In this document: positions 36,088-44,075 of the stretch, one piece after another
How the letters are laid out: each line of letters starts with the position of its first letter
Numbering within the stretch: the first letter of the stretch is position 1
Assembly (NCBI GenBank): GCA_902802585.1
Contig: CADCMR010000007.1
Coordinates: 27,647-91,646, forward strand
Source of the DNA: an uncultured bacterium
GTDB lineage: Bacteria > Verrucomicrobiota > Lentisphaeria > Victivallales > UBA1829
Length of the DNA stretch: 64,000 nt
Direction of reading: 5' to 3'
The notes under the pieces: model-generated
What the model was told of the DNA's origin: nothing
The model's database searches: none
What the model saw: only the letters and a program-made list of their open reading frames with translations
Made by a program: the position numbers and the translations under genes

Positions 36088-37437
36088 TCAGTCGTTTGAC
36101 GGTTTCAGCCCGGCATCAACCCGGCAATCCTCCGGAAGCTCGTCGGCGGGCTCGTGAACATCGCTGTCAGGATCATCGACATCGTCCATGTCGGAATCAT
36201 CCGGTTCATCGGCATCTTCAAGATCCTCTTCGTCCAGCTCGAAATCGTCGTCAATGCTTGCGTACGGGTTCTCGTCGTCAAACGGCTTGAACTCCATTTG
36301 CATGGCTTCCTCTTTCGCCTCGCGGTAGATTGCCAGGAGATCCTTTGAACTGTACTTGGTGCCGGGTTCATAAAAGGCTTTCGCGACCTGCGCGACGGCA
36401 TACGTGATTGCGGCTGCGTCCTTCGGGAGCCTGCTGGCTTTGGAATGGCGGAAAACGGTCTCGACGTCGTGCGCTGTCGCGGCATAGCCGTAGCAGGCGG
36501 CGATCTCGTAAATCATCAGCTCAATATTGTCTTTGAGCTCCGCAGTATGGGCGAGCTCCGTTTTACAGGGTTTGTCTTCGACCTCTGTGTTGCCCCGGAG
36601 GATTTCGATGAGCTCGCCCAGCAGGTCGATCCCCTCTTCAACCAGGTCGGCCAGGCTTACATCCGCCGTCTTGTTGAGGATAAAGTTCGCACGTCCGGCG
36701 GCCTGTTCCGTGCAGTCGGACAGGGCATCCTCCAAAGCTTCCTGCCATTCGACGAGCTTATCTTTGTAGAATTCCGCCCAGGCGTCCTCATAGGCTTCCC
36801 TCTCCTCGTCCGAGGCGTCCACGCTGTCCAGATACATGGATTTGGTCTTTTCGACCAGGTAACGTGTTCCGGAGGAAATCGCGATAAAACTGTTCCCGGA
36901 GCCGGCGGACGGCGCCAGGACAACACGCCTGCTTCCGGCAAGGGCTGTCAGTGCGTCGATTTCCGCTTTGAACGCCGCCCTGTTCAAAACGATTGTCGGT
37001 GTGGCGACAATCAGCGCATTGGGGACGCATGCGGCGGAACGAATGAAATCCTTTTCGGGTTCTCCTATGGGGGAGAGATCGCATCCCATATAGAACCAGA
37101 CCACGTCGACTTTCGCATCGTTGTCAGAAGGATTACTGCCTGTGCGAAGCTCGGATTCGACATTTTTCACATAATCGCCCAGCGAAAGATTTCTGGGAAA
37201 ACTCCATTCGTTATCGGCGCTGGTGAGTTCGTTCGCCTCGATGAAGTTCGCGACGGGCGTTTCGACGACGCGGCGGACCAGAGGCTTCCGCTTCCCGTCC
37301 GGCGCTTCGTCTTCTCCGGGAACCGGGACGTCTTTGGACGCATTGTCGGGAATGGCGCCGGCGGGCGTGGCTTCGTTGAGCAGGTCGGTGTTGGTGAACT
37401 GGTCGGGACCGCAAATCAGGATGTTCGGTTTTTTCAT
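36088..37437 (-). CDS. Pseudo-GTPase: paralogue of the tandem GTPase lacking the nucleotide-binding motifs
   Basis: The 449-aa protein aligns by eye with the second GTPase of the upstream gene. It starts MKKPNILICGPDQFTNTDLL where the paralogue has KPNILVCGKTGVGKTSL, so the P-loop Lys-Thr is lost. ALIVATPTIVL replaces LLVVTKSE at G4. The C-terminal DUF697-like part still shows LMIYEIAACYGY and AAITYAVAQVAKAF, but the hydrophobic helices are replaced by polar sequence. It ends in a long Asp/Glu-rich tail. It probably has a scaffold or regulatory role with the active GTPase. It lies 51 bp after that gene. Confidence 0.8.
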   Translation of the reverse strand: MKKPNILICGPDQFTNTDLLNEATPAGAIPDNASKDVPVPGEDEAPDGKRKPLVRRVVETPVANFIEANELTSADNEWSFPRNLSLGDYVKNVESELRTGSNPSDNDAKVDVVWFYMGCDLSPIGEPEKDFIRSAACVPNALIVATPTIVLNRAAFKAEIDALTALAGSRRVVLAPSAGSGNSFIAISSGTRYLVEKTKSMYLDSVDASDEEREAYEDAWAEFYKDKLVEWQEALEDALSDCTEQAAGRANFILNKTADVSLADLVEEGIDLLGELIEILRGNTEVEDKPCKTELAHTAELKDNIELMIYEIAACYGYAATAHDVETVFRHSKASRLPKDAAAITYAVAQVAKAFYEPGTKYSSKDLLAIYREAKEEAMQMEFKPFDDENPYASIDDDFELDEEDLEDADEPDDSDMDDVDDPDSDVHEPADELPEDCRVDAGLKPSND

Positions 37438-37488
37438 GGCTGGAACCTTTCTGTTGATGAAGTTGAGATGTGGATTGGCTGTCGTATG

Positions 37489-40059
37489 TTATTCGTCGTC
37501 GGAACCGCCGTCGTCCTCGAAGACGAACTCCTTTTCGTCCTTGATGGGCTTCCACTCGCGTTTTTTCGCCTCGCGCTCCTCCTCCAGGAATTTTTCGCGG
37601 AGTTCGGACTTGTCCAGCTTCATGTCGGACTCGAAATACGCCTGGGCGACTTTTCCGACGGCGTAGGTGATGCCCGCCGCAATCGGAATTTTCAGGATGG
37701 GAAGCAGGCTGGCGGCAATCTTCCCGACAATCGAACCTCCGGCGCATCCGAGGATCACGGTGATCACGGTGTCGTCGACGGGGATGCCGTAGAGTTCGGC
37801 GAGACGGTAGATCATGTAGGTCTCGTTTGCAATGAGCGGCGCGATGTCGGCGAGGGGGATCGGGATGATCGCGATGGCGGCGGCGCGGCCTGCCGCCCAG
37901 TTGATGTAGCTGTCCGCCTCTTCGGAGACGCGTCCGCGCCATTCATCGAGCATAGAGTCGTAATACTCCTGCCAGCGGTCCTGGAACGCTTCGACCTCGT
38001 ACTCCGCATTTTCCATCGCTTCCATGCTCATGGCGCGCGCCTTGGCGATGAGCTGGGCAAGCCCAGTCTTGTTTTCCGCCGAGACCAGCACGATCTGTTC
38101 CCGGGGAAGCAGCTCAAGCAATTCGTTCATCATGCTTTCGATCTGCTCCTGGCGCATGAGCTCGCTCTTCGTGACGACCAGAAGCATGTTGTCGCGGAAG
38201 GTCCTGATGAGCTTGGCGTCGGTTTCCTGGACGCGCGCGCCGGAACCGTCGATGCAGTACCACACATTGTGGACCAGGTTGCCGCTCTCCTCGGTTTCGA
38301 GGCGGTCCATCATCTCGTCGAGGATGAAGTCCACGTAGTCGTCCACGCTCTGCGTGCCGGGATTCATGCCCTCGGAGTCGATGAAGTTGGCGGCATCGGT
38401 CTCGTAGACCTGGAATCCGAGCGTGGTTGCTCGACCGTCTCCGATGGCGCTGTCCGGCACGACGCCGCGGTGTGTGACGGCCTGGATGAGCGAGGTTTTC
38501 CCGACGCCGGTTTTTCCGCAGACGAGGATATTCGGCTTCATGTTCATTCCTTCCTTGTAGGTTTCGAGATACTGTTTGAAAAGATCCAGATCGAATCCGA
38601 GGCCGGGCAGGGGGGCGCGCCTGATACGGGCGACAGCGTATGCCTCGAAGTTGTTCCGGAAGAAATGACCGAGCGCACCGGCGAGCGTGCCGTAACTGTC
38701 GCTTCCGAGGTCGCCGTCGTCGTCGCGGATTGCATTGAGCACTTCGGTGTCGGAGAGGACGGTCTCCACGAAATTGACCGCGGATTCCCGGATTTCCCTG
38801 CCGTGGAGACCGTAAAGGGAGGAAAGCTTTGCGAGGAGCTCGACCAGCACGACGGACAGCTGCGCCTTCACGTCATTCCACTGTGCATCCCTTTGTTCCC
38901 CGCCGTTCAGTTTCGCTTTGCCTTTCACCGCCTTTGCCTTCTCAACGGCATCGGCGACGATTTCCACGGCGCGGTCTTTCTTGTCCGCGACTCTCGCCGC
39001 CTTTGCCTCGCGGTCGATGCCCTGCGCGGCCATGAAGGCGTCGCGGTATGCCGCCGGAAGCATGGCGTGGCTGAGCTCGACCAGTTCCTTGCAGCCCATG
39101 GAGCCTGATTCGGAGTCGGACACCTCGACGATGTGTTCTTCAGGGATTCCCGCTTTCATCAGCTCTTCGCGGATCGCCCTGGTCTGCGCGGGCTTCGTGA
39201 TGTCCTTCTTGCTGACCACGGCGATCACGTCGTCGAACGTGAAAATGTCTTTCATAAGCCCGATGTCGCAGTCCGTCACGCGGGCGCTGTTCCCCTGGAT
39301 CAGATACCACACCAGGTGGATGTGCTCGTCCACGTTCGGATCGTCCTGGCAGCCCGACACGAATTCGCGCATCATGTCCTTGAACTCGTCTTCCTTCTCG
39401 CCGAGCTCAAGTCCCCGCGAATCCCACAGCCGGATGGATTCGTTTTCGTAGCTGTCGAAGTCGATCCGGCATGGCTTGCCGTTGCTGATGCCCGACCGCG
39501 GCACGACCTCGTCGCCGAGCACAGTGCGGATGAGGGACGTTTTGCCGCATCCCGTGTAGCCCGCCACGAGGATGTTCGGGCGTTTGCAGAAGTCCGCCGC
39601 TTCATCGAATTTGTTCTCGAATTCCTGCTTGAAATCTACACTGTCCATGATAGACCTCCATAAATTCTGATTTCTAGTTTGTATTATTGAAGCTTGCTTC
39701 GTTTCACGGGCGCCGGTTTCTCTGCAAAGCTGGTCAAGGATGCGTTCCAGCTCCTCGAACTGGGCATTGTAGATTTCCAGCGATTCCAGTACGGATGCGC
39801 TGTCCGGGACCGGGTAGACCCGGACCGGGTTCCGGTAGACCGTGCTGACATCCCGGATGATTGGCTGAAGCTTTTCCCGGTACTGCCCGAGCAGGAGCTG
39901 AATCTTCCTGCCGGGCGATTCGGTTTTATCTTCAGGCGTCTGGACCAGGCTCGCGATTGCCGTCTGGCACAGTTTCAGGTAAAGCGTCTCCGCCTCGTCC
40001 ATTTCCGCCCGGATGTCCTCCAGAATCCGGGCGAAAAGTGTTTGAATGTTCGGTTTCAT
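37489..40059 (-). CDS. Tandem P-loop GTPase with C-terminal DUF697 (YcjF-like) membrane domain
   Basis: The 856-aa protein has a helical segment (1-137), GTPase 1 (P-loop GYTGCGKTSL with Lys173; DSRG; SKKD), a helical linker, and GTPase 2 (GKTGVGKTSL with Lys521; DSEG; TKSE, degenerate G4). A DUF697-type membrane domain follows (about 725-820; AIAIIPIPLADIAPLIANET, MIYRLAELYG) and an acidic tail. Two internal in-frame ATGs have strong Shine-Dalgarno sites: 39648 (GGAGGT) before GTPase 1 and 38541 (GGAAGGA) before GTPase 2. Separate products, or a fusion of three ancestral genes, are therefore plausible. YcjX/YcjF-type envelope stress GTPases are the closest analogy I know. Confidence 0.85.
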   Translation of the reverse strand: MKPNIQTLFARILEDIRAEMDEAETLYLKLCQTAIASLVQTPEDKTESPGRKIQLLLGQYREKLQPIIRDVSTVYRNPVRVYPVPDSASVLESLEIYNAQFEELERILDQLCRETGARETKQASIIQTRNQNLWRSIMDSVDFKQEFENKFDEAADFCKRPNILVAGYTGCGKTSLIRTVLGDEVVPRSGISNGKPCRIDFDSYENESIRLWDSRGLELGEKEDEFKDMMREFVSGCQDDPNVDEHIHLVWYLIQGNSARVTDCDIGLMKDIFTFDDVIAVVSKKDITKPAQTRAIREELMKAGIPEEHIVEVSDSESGSMGCKELVELSHAMLPAAYRDAFMAAQGIDREAKAARVADKKDRAVEIVADAVEKAKAVKGKAKLNGGEQRDAQWNDVKAQLSVVLVELLAKLSSLYGLHGREIRESAVNFVETVLSDTEVLNAIRDDDGDLGSDSYGTLAGALGHFFRNNFEAYAVARIRRAPLPGLGFDLDLFKQYLETYKEGMNMKPNILVCGKTGVGKTSLIQAVTHRGVVPDSAIGDGRATTLGFQVYETDAANFIDSEGMNPGTQSVDDYVDFILDEMMDRLETEESGNLVHNVWYCIDGSGARVQETDAKLIRTFRDNMLLVVTKSELMRQEQIESMMNELLELLPREQIVLVSAENKTGLAQLIAKARAMSMEAMENAEYEVEAFQDRWQEYYDSMLDEWRGRVSEEADSYINWAAGRAAAIAIIPIPLADIAPLIANETYMIYRLAELYGIPVDDTVITVILGCAGGSIVGKIAASLLPILKIPIAAGITYAVGKVAQAYFESDMKLDKSELREKFLEEEREAKKREWKPIKDEKEFVFEDDGGSDDE

Positions 40060-40100
40060 GGGTTGCGGCTCTTTCCTGTCAGCGAACGCGGCATTGTTTT

Positions 40101-40556
40101 TCAGTCGTCGAAGAGCTTGTAGAGAAGCGCCCCGAGTCCGACCAGCGCGGCGCCTCCGGCGACAAGTCCGATGGTCTTCCATTCCGGACCCGGATTCCAG
40201 TAGTATTCCCCGGCAAACGGATTGTCGTCGTCCTCCTCGTCGTCCTCGTCTCCGATATCTTCCTCTTCTTCGTCCTCCTCGTCCCGGGATACGGCATGGG
40301 CGGCGCGTCTTTTCGTCTGGGCGGTTTCTTCTTCTTCATCATCCGAAGCATCTTTGCCGACGCTGGCTTCTTTTGCTTCGGCGACGTTCTTCAGCGCGGC
40401 TTCGATCGTCTTGATAATGTCGAAATTGAAGACGGAATCTGTCTTTTCGCCGGATTCCGCGGCATTCTTTTCCGAGAGGTTCCTGAGGAACGCAAGGGCT
40501 TCCTGGATGGCTTCCGCAGTCGGGGTGGTCTTTGTGTTGATGGTTGTTGCTGTCAT
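40101..40556 (-). CDS. Acidic membrane-anchored protein
   Basis: The 151-aa protein has a helical N-terminal half (AEAIQEALAFLRNLSE) and a run of nearly pure Asp/Glu in the middle (about 85-118). Before the C-terminus is one TM helix (TIGLVAGGAALVGLGALLYK). ATG 40556 has AGGAGAAT just upstream. It shares the acidic-tail theme with both neighbouring GTPase-family proteins. No family was recognised. It lies between the 39-aa micro-protein and the tandem GTPase. Confidence 0.75.
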   Translation of the reverse strand: MTATTINTKTTPTAEAIQEALAFLRNLSEKNAAESGEKTDSVFNFDIIKTIEAALKNVAEAKEASVGKDASDDEEEETAQTKRRAAHAVSRDEEDEEEEDIGDEDDEEDDDNPFAGEYYWNPGPEWKTIGLVAGGAALVGLGALLYKLFDD

Positions 40557-40606
40557 GGTAATTCTCCTGAATGAATTGATTTGAATTGGGGCTTTGGGAA
40601 AGTCTT

Positions 40607-40726
40607 TTAGTCGAAACACGCCCTGACGATGCACTTGGTCAGCTTGAACGCAGCAAGCGCGACAAACACGCCGACGGCGATTTCTCCGGCTTTCGTGGCA
40701 TTGAAGTCTTCAAAAAGATCGTTCAT
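40607..40726 (-). CDS. 39-aa membrane micro-protein
   Basis: A short ORF: MNDLFEDFNATKAGEIAVGV followed by FVALAAFKLTKCIVRACFD. It starts at ATG 40726 with a near-perfect AGGAGAAGG Shine-Dalgarno 4 nt upstream and ends at TAA 40607. It predicts one amphipathic N-terminal segment and one TM helix. It is the first gene after recurrent motif copy A, about 50 bp downstream, and 50 bp before the acidic protein. No family was recognised; the strong ribosome site and context support translation. Confidence 0.7.
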   Translation of the reverse strand: MNDLFEDFNATKAGEIAVGVFVALAAFKLTKCIVRACFD

Positions 40727-40778
40727 GGTCCTTCTCCTGGTTAAGATGTTTTTTCCCGATGCGGCGCCCGTCCGACAT

Positions 40779-40815
40779 TAATATGCGACATGACGTGCGA
40801 CGCGGAATGCTATAC
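40779..40815 (-). promoter_or_regulatory. Recurrent palindromic motif, copy A
   Basis: Minus strand: TATAGCAT-TCC-GCGTCGCA, followed 11 nt later by ATATTA. It corresponds to the 8+3+8 palindrome consensus TATGACAT-N3-ATGTCGCA with a -10-like hexamer at fixed spacing. It precedes the 39-aa micro-protein transcription unit. Confidence 0.65.
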
Positions 40816-40831
40816 CGTTCCATCATGGAAA

Positions 40832-41434
40832 TCATTTGTTCTTTTTCTTGCCATGCCGGACTTCGTCCATGCGGCAGTACAGCATATTGCACATTTCCTT
40901 CACACCGACCTTGTCGGCAACGAAATTCGCGCAATAGTTCCGGCTGATGCCGAACGATTCACCGGCGGCGAACGCATCCTGGTTTGCGGCGAGGAACTGG
41001 AAAGCCCAGTTGTAGACCTCCTGCTGGTGCTTGATGCGGTCCTTGACGTCCTTCGCAGAGAACTCCCTGCTCGCGTTCTCCAGCCCGTCCGTGATGATCA
41101 CGCACAGGACGTGCTCGGGACGTTCGGATTCGGGCATCCCGGCGAACTCGTGACCGACGGTGTCGATCGCGGTGCATACGGTGTCGTTCAACGCGGTGCA
41201 GCCGGAGCAGTGGTATTTCGCCATGAGGTCGTCGTGGAACCGAGCGAGGTCGGCGGACTTGACAATGCGTTTCGCCTCGTCGTTGAACTGGTAGAGGTCG
41301 AACACGGTTTTGCCGGGCTCTTCGCGCTGTTTTTTCAAAAATTCGTTGAAGCTGCCTTTGACGTCATCCTGGATTGAGTTCATGGAACCGGACGCGTCGA
41401 GGACGATGAGGATGTGGGTGTAGTCTTTTTTCAT
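40832..41434 (-). CDS. von Willebrand factor A (vWA) domain protein
   Basis: The 200-aa soluble protein is a vWA domain with an intact MIDAS: DASGSM near residue 12 (DxSxS), SGCTALNDTV (Thr), and CVIITDGLENAS (Asp). Resemblance is to the TerY-like and YegL-like bacterial vWA proteins found in stress and conflict operons. ATG 41434 (MKKDYTHILIVLDASGSM) is the family start; the 93 upstream codons are intergenic. It contains several Cys in its second half. It probably acts as a metal-dependent protein-interaction module in the island. Confidence 0.88.
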   Translation of the reverse strand: MKKDYTHILIVLDASGSMNSIQDDVKGSFNEFLKKQREEPGKTVFDLYQFNDEAKRIVKSADLARFHDDLMAKYHCSGCTALNDTVCTAIDTVGHEFAGMPESERPEHVLCVIITDGLENASREFSAKDVKDRIKHQQEVYNWAFQFLAANQDAFAAGESFGISRNYCANFVADKVGVKEMCNMLYCRMDEVRHGKKKNK

Positions 41435-41517
41435 GTTTTCTTTCTCCTTGCAGGTTGTTTTTTGTATTTTTTCGGCTGTTCCGGATTTGAACGGAATAAT
41501 AGTCTCATTCCATTGTT

Positions 41518-42072
41518 TTACCGGTGCCGGTAGATATACGGATTGACGTATGGACTCGTCCCAACGCGGTTTTCGACCGGAACCGGGGCAATCGGCACGC
41601 CTATTTCGTATGCGGAGATCGGGCGGGTGTAGCTTTGAACCATTACGATGCCGGACGGAGACACCGTCTGCGTGGTGATGGTCGTCGTGGACACATGCGG
41701 AGTGCGGTAGCATTCCGGCGATATGATCGGCGGCGCAACCACAACCGGAGCGGGCGCGACCACGGCAGGCGGCGGGACAACGACGGGAGCGGGCGCGACC
41801 ACAGCCGGAGCGGCCGGAACGACGATTCGGGGCGCGACCACGACGGGCGCCGGAGTTGTGACCACGGTCGTGGAACCGGTGACGACATCCTTGACCGCCT
41901 CGACTGTTCCGGCGACGATTCCCGTTGCCGCCGCCGCGGGCATCACGACCAGGGCGGTCGCCGCGTTTGCCAGGTCGGTGAAGATGCCCGGACGTTCAAT
42001 CACAACCGCCTGCTGTGCGTGAACCGCCGCGAACGCCATGCCGCCGAGGATGGAAAGAATGAGTTTTTTCAT
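41518..42072 (-). CDS. Exported Pro/Val/Ala-rich protein
   Basis: The 184-aa protein has a clear Sec signal peptide (KKLILSILGGMAFAAVHA). A helical segment follows (LANAATALVVMPAAAATGIV), then a repetitive APVVVAP/PAVVAP stretch (about 72-120) likely to be an extended rod. The C-terminus is Tyr/Pro-rich (SPYVNPYIYRHR). No family was recognised. It follows recurrent motif copy B by about 80 bp and lies upstream of the vWA gene. It is the only clearly exported member of the array. Confidence 0.75.
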   Translation of the reverse strand: MKKLILSILGGMAFAAVHAQQAVVIERPGIFTDLANAATALVVMPAAAATGIVAGTVEAVKDVVTGSTTVVTTPAPVVVAPRIVVPAAPAVVAPAPVVVPPPAVVAPAPVVVAPPIISPECYRTPHVSTTTITTQTVSPSGIVMVQSYTRPISAYEIGVPIAPVPVENRVGTSPYVNPYIYRHR

Positions 42073-42154
42073 GGTGTTGTTTCCTTCTGGTTGATTTGAA
42101 CAATGATCCGACGGGCGGCGTGAACTCTTTTTCCCGCCCGCTTTTCCCGACAAC

Positions 42155-42192
42155 TAATGTACGTCATAGCGTGCGACATGGAATGTCACACC
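42155..42192 (-). promoter_or_regulatory. Recurrent palindromic motif, copy B
   Basis: Minus strand: TGTGACAT-TCC-ATGTCGCA-CGC-TATGACGT then ACATTA. It has three alternating half-sites at 11-bp phasing, upstream of the Pro/Val-rich exported protein. Confidence 0.7.
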
Positions 42193-42294
42193 ATATTGGC
42201 GAGGTTGAATCATCCGCCCGCTCTTCCTGCGGGCGTTCGGATAAACTGCCTTTGATGTTTCCTGCATATTCATCTTCCTGTGCGAATGTGTTTG

Positions 42295-42537
42295 TCAGTC
42301 GTTTTTGCCAATGCCGAGCAGCGTGAGCGTAACGGCGACCGCGCCGATTGCGACCGCTCCGCCTGCCAGAACTCCGCCGATGATCGAAGTGCTGTTGTCA
42401 GATCCTTTGGAGCTGCTCTTGAAGCTGACGGGGCCGACGCTGAGCTCGCCGTTATATTCGGACCTGCGCGGAACATAGAAATCGTCTTCGATGCCGTCTT
42501 CGACGATTGCGGGGAGGGTTTTCTCTTTTGTGTTCAT
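42295..42537 (-). CDS. Small single-TM protein
   Basis: The 80-aa protein has a polar N-terminus (TKEKTLPAIVEDGIEDDFYV) and one C-terminal TM helix of glycine-zipper character (IIGGVLAGGAVAIGAVAVTL). It ends LLGIGKND. No family was recognised. It is preceded by motif copy C (about 70 bp upstream). It may be part of the membrane assembly with the other small helices of the array. Confidence 0.7.
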   Translation of the reverse strand: MNTKEKTLPAIVEDGIEDDFYVPRRSEYNGELSVGPVSFKSSSKGSDNSTSIIGGVLAGGAVAIGAVAVTLTLLGIGKND

Positions 42538-42604
42538 CTCATGGGAACCTTTCCTGGTTGTTGTTTGGGTTGATTTGTCGGGAACACGTAATTGTCTCTG
42601 CGTT

Positions 42605-42642
42605 TAATGTATGTCGTAGCCTATGACACAATCTGTCATACC
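42605..42642 (-). promoter_or_regulatory. Recurrent palindromic motif, copy C
   Basis: Minus strand: TATGACAG-ATT-GTGTCATA-GGC-TACGACAT then ACATTA, upstream of the 80-aa TM protein. Copies B and C show the third half-site most clearly. Confidence 0.7.
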
Positions 42643-42750
42643 GGGTGGTTTCAAACCCCCGCCCGCTCTTCCTGCGGGCGGGTTCTCCCCGTTCCTGTCC
42701 GTCCGATGGTTCTTTTTTCTCCATTCTTCCTGAAACCTTCATCCTTGCAA

Positions 42751-42816
42751 TCAGTCCTCAAGCAGACCGATGATCCAACGCAGAAAATCCGCGACTTCCT
42801 TGGGTATCAGTTCCAT
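42751..42816 (-). CDS. Possible 21-aa micro-protein
   Basis: ATG 42816 to TGA 42751 encodes MELIPKEVADFLRWIIGLLE plus a final Asp, an amphipathic helix with a hydrophobic face. An AGGAAAGGA site lies upstream. It is too short to support by codon statistics; I list it because the array contains other micro-proteins with good ribosome sites. Confidence 0.4.
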   Translation of the reverse strand: MELIPKEVADFLRWIIGLLED

Positions 42817-42851
42817 AAAACCGTTCCTTTCCTGATTTGTTGTTTCCCGTT

Positions 42852-43172
42852 TCAGAGGCTGAACGTGTGGTCGCAATGCGGGCAATGATACATCCCGATC
42901 ACATTTTCGTCGATCAGTTCCCCGACCTTGTGTCCGATGCAGCCTCCGCCGAAAGCCGCGCTCAGCGCGCCCAGCAGTACGCCGGCCGCGGCGCCGACTC
43001 CGATTCCCACGGGACCGAAGAAACTGCCGACAATCGCTCCGGCCTTGCCGCCCGCGGCGGCTCCCGTTATGGTGCTGGCGGCTCCCGCCGCGGCGCCGAC
43101 GACGGTTCCGGTCGCGCGACCCATGTTTTCGAGATAAGCTTCATTTCCGCATTTAGGGCATTTTACCTGCAT
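42852..43172 (-). CDS. Zinc-ribbon protein with glycine-zipper membrane hairpin
   Basis: The 106-aa protein has split zinc-ribbon halves: N-terminal VKCPKCGNEAY and C-terminal YHCPHCDHTF. Between them is a Gly/Ala-rich hydrophobic hairpin (GTVVGAAAGAASTITGAAAG, FFGPVGIGVGAAAGVLLGAL), typical of glycine-zipper membrane segments. It could be a membrane-inserting or pore-like component with a zinc-stabilised cytoplasmic cap. No named family was recognised. It lies 55 bp downstream of the DUF697-like gene. Confidence 0.75.
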   Translation of the reverse strand: MQVKCPKCGNEAYLENMGRATGTVVGAAAGAASTITGAAAGGKAGAIVGSFFGPVGIGVGAAAGVLLGALSAAFGGGCIGHKVGELIDENVIGMYHCPHCDHTFSL

Positions 43173-43227
43173 AACAATCTCCTTGTGTTAAGTTCGTTTG
43201 AGATGATGGATCGGCCTCGGCCGGGGG

Positions 43228-43620
43228 TCATTCCCCGGCTGCCGTTTTATGGTTCGTAAACTGGGCACGCCTTTCAAGATCCTGTGCCATTGTCCAGCCG
43301 GCGGCTTCGATCATGACGACCGAGAGTGCCGGCGCAACGATCTGTCCAATACACGGGATCAGCTTGGACAGCTCTTTTGCGGCGACTTTTGCGGGCTGTT
43401 TGAGGAGCGTGCGCTTCAACGCGGCAATCGCCATGCCCTTGGCAACCTCCTCGGTGATGCTCCCGCCAAAGACCGCCGCGAGGCACATGCACATCGACCC
43501 CATGGCCACGACATCCGCGGAGAATCCGAGAACCGGAAGAGGAACCGCATTTCCGGCGCCGCAGAGAACTGCGTGGGAGTGGATGATTGCGTGGCATTCG
43601 TTCTTTTGTGTATCAGTCAT
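43228..43620 (-). CDS. Small DUF697/YcjF-like membrane protein, copy 1
   Basis: The 130-aa protein contains HAVLCGAGNAVPLPVLGFSA, then DVVAMGSMCMCLAAVFG, then LIPCIGQIVAPALSVVMIEA. This resembles the membrane core of DUF697 (Pro-hinged helix, Asp, then Met-rich helix ending in a Gly). It is a close paralogue of the gene at 44076, with long identical stretches of DNA in the middle. A strong Shine-Dalgarno (AGGAGGT) and a sigma-54 promoter precede it. I infer a membrane partner of the tandem GTPase. Confidence 0.8.
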   Translation of the reverse strand: MTDTQKNECHAIIHSHAVLCGAGNAVPLPVLGFSADVVAMGSMCMCLAAVFGGSITEEVAKGMAIAALKRTLLKQPAKVAAKELSKLIPCIGQIVAPALSVVMIEAAGWTMAQDLERRAQFTNHKTAAGE

Positions 43621-43682
43621 AATGACCTCCTGGGTTAAGATTTTGGGTTTCCCGCGCCAACCGCGGCGCGGACCGCCTGAGA

Positions 43683-43702
43683 TTTAGCAAAGCACATGCC
43701 AA
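43683..43702 (-). promoter_or_regulatory. Sigma-54 promoter of DUF697-like copy 1
   Basis: Minus strand: TTGGCATGTGCTTTGCTAAA, with GG-N10-GC at -24/-12, an excellent sigma-54 element, about 65 bp upstream of the start at 43620. It is nearly identical to the element at 44528-44547. Confidence 0.85.
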
Positions 43703-43741
43703 CTTCGTCGCGCGATGCGTTGCTTTGCTTTTCATTTATTG

Positions 43742-43757
43742 ATAATGAGCGCATTAT
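43742..43757. promoter_or_regulatory. Possible upstream activator site (inverted repeat)
   Basis: ATAATG-AGCG-CATTAT, with an overlapping AGCGC-N6-GCGCT repeat, lies about 40 bp upstream of the sigma-54 promoter, where an enhancer-binding protein would bind. Confidence 0.45.
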
Positions 43758-43968
43758 GGCGCTAAAAAATCTGGAAACAAAATCCGTGGGATAAAAAAGC
43801 GGATACGATTCGGAAAGGAATATAACATTCTTTATGTATCGCATAAAATCCTGTATGTCTTCGATGTGTGTTTCCCGGAGAAGGGTTGAACCGCTGTCCC
43901 GTCGCCATGCGGCACGGATCGCTATAGCTGCCTGGTCCATTGTAGAAGGAAAGGCTGTGCTCGTGCGC

Positions 43969-44006
43969 GTGATAGCGTGACACCTGCGACATAAAATGTC
44001 ATACTT
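43969..44006 (-). promoter_or_regulatory. Recurrent palindromic motif, copy D
   Basis: Minus strand: TATGACAT-TTT-ATGTCGCA, a near-perfect core palindrome, but without the clear ACATTA hexamer of copies B and C. It lies 70 bp after the stop of DUF697-like copy 2 and 350 bp before copy 1. Confidence 0.65.
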
Positions 44007-44075
44007 GATTCCGCCCGCGGGCGCGGCGGGCGGAACCAAGTTCAAAACGGATGTACGGGACATCTGCCGCATCTT

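Larger units (their letters stand above)
43621..44075. other. Intergenic region between the duplicated DUF697-like genes
   Basis: 455 bp holding a sigma-54 promoter, an inverted repeat and motif copy D. A minus-strand frame from ATG 43942 to 43635 is open (MDQAAIAIRAAWRRDSGSTL...). Its central part looks protein-like, but its 3' half runs through the sigma-54 promoter of the next gene. I treat it as doubtful: a remnant or a small unknown gene behind motif D. Confidence 0.4.

Noticed and set aside
42539..42742. 67-codon minus-strand ORF
   Set aside because: It spans motif copy C and the leader of the 80-aa TM protein; no ribosome site or family.
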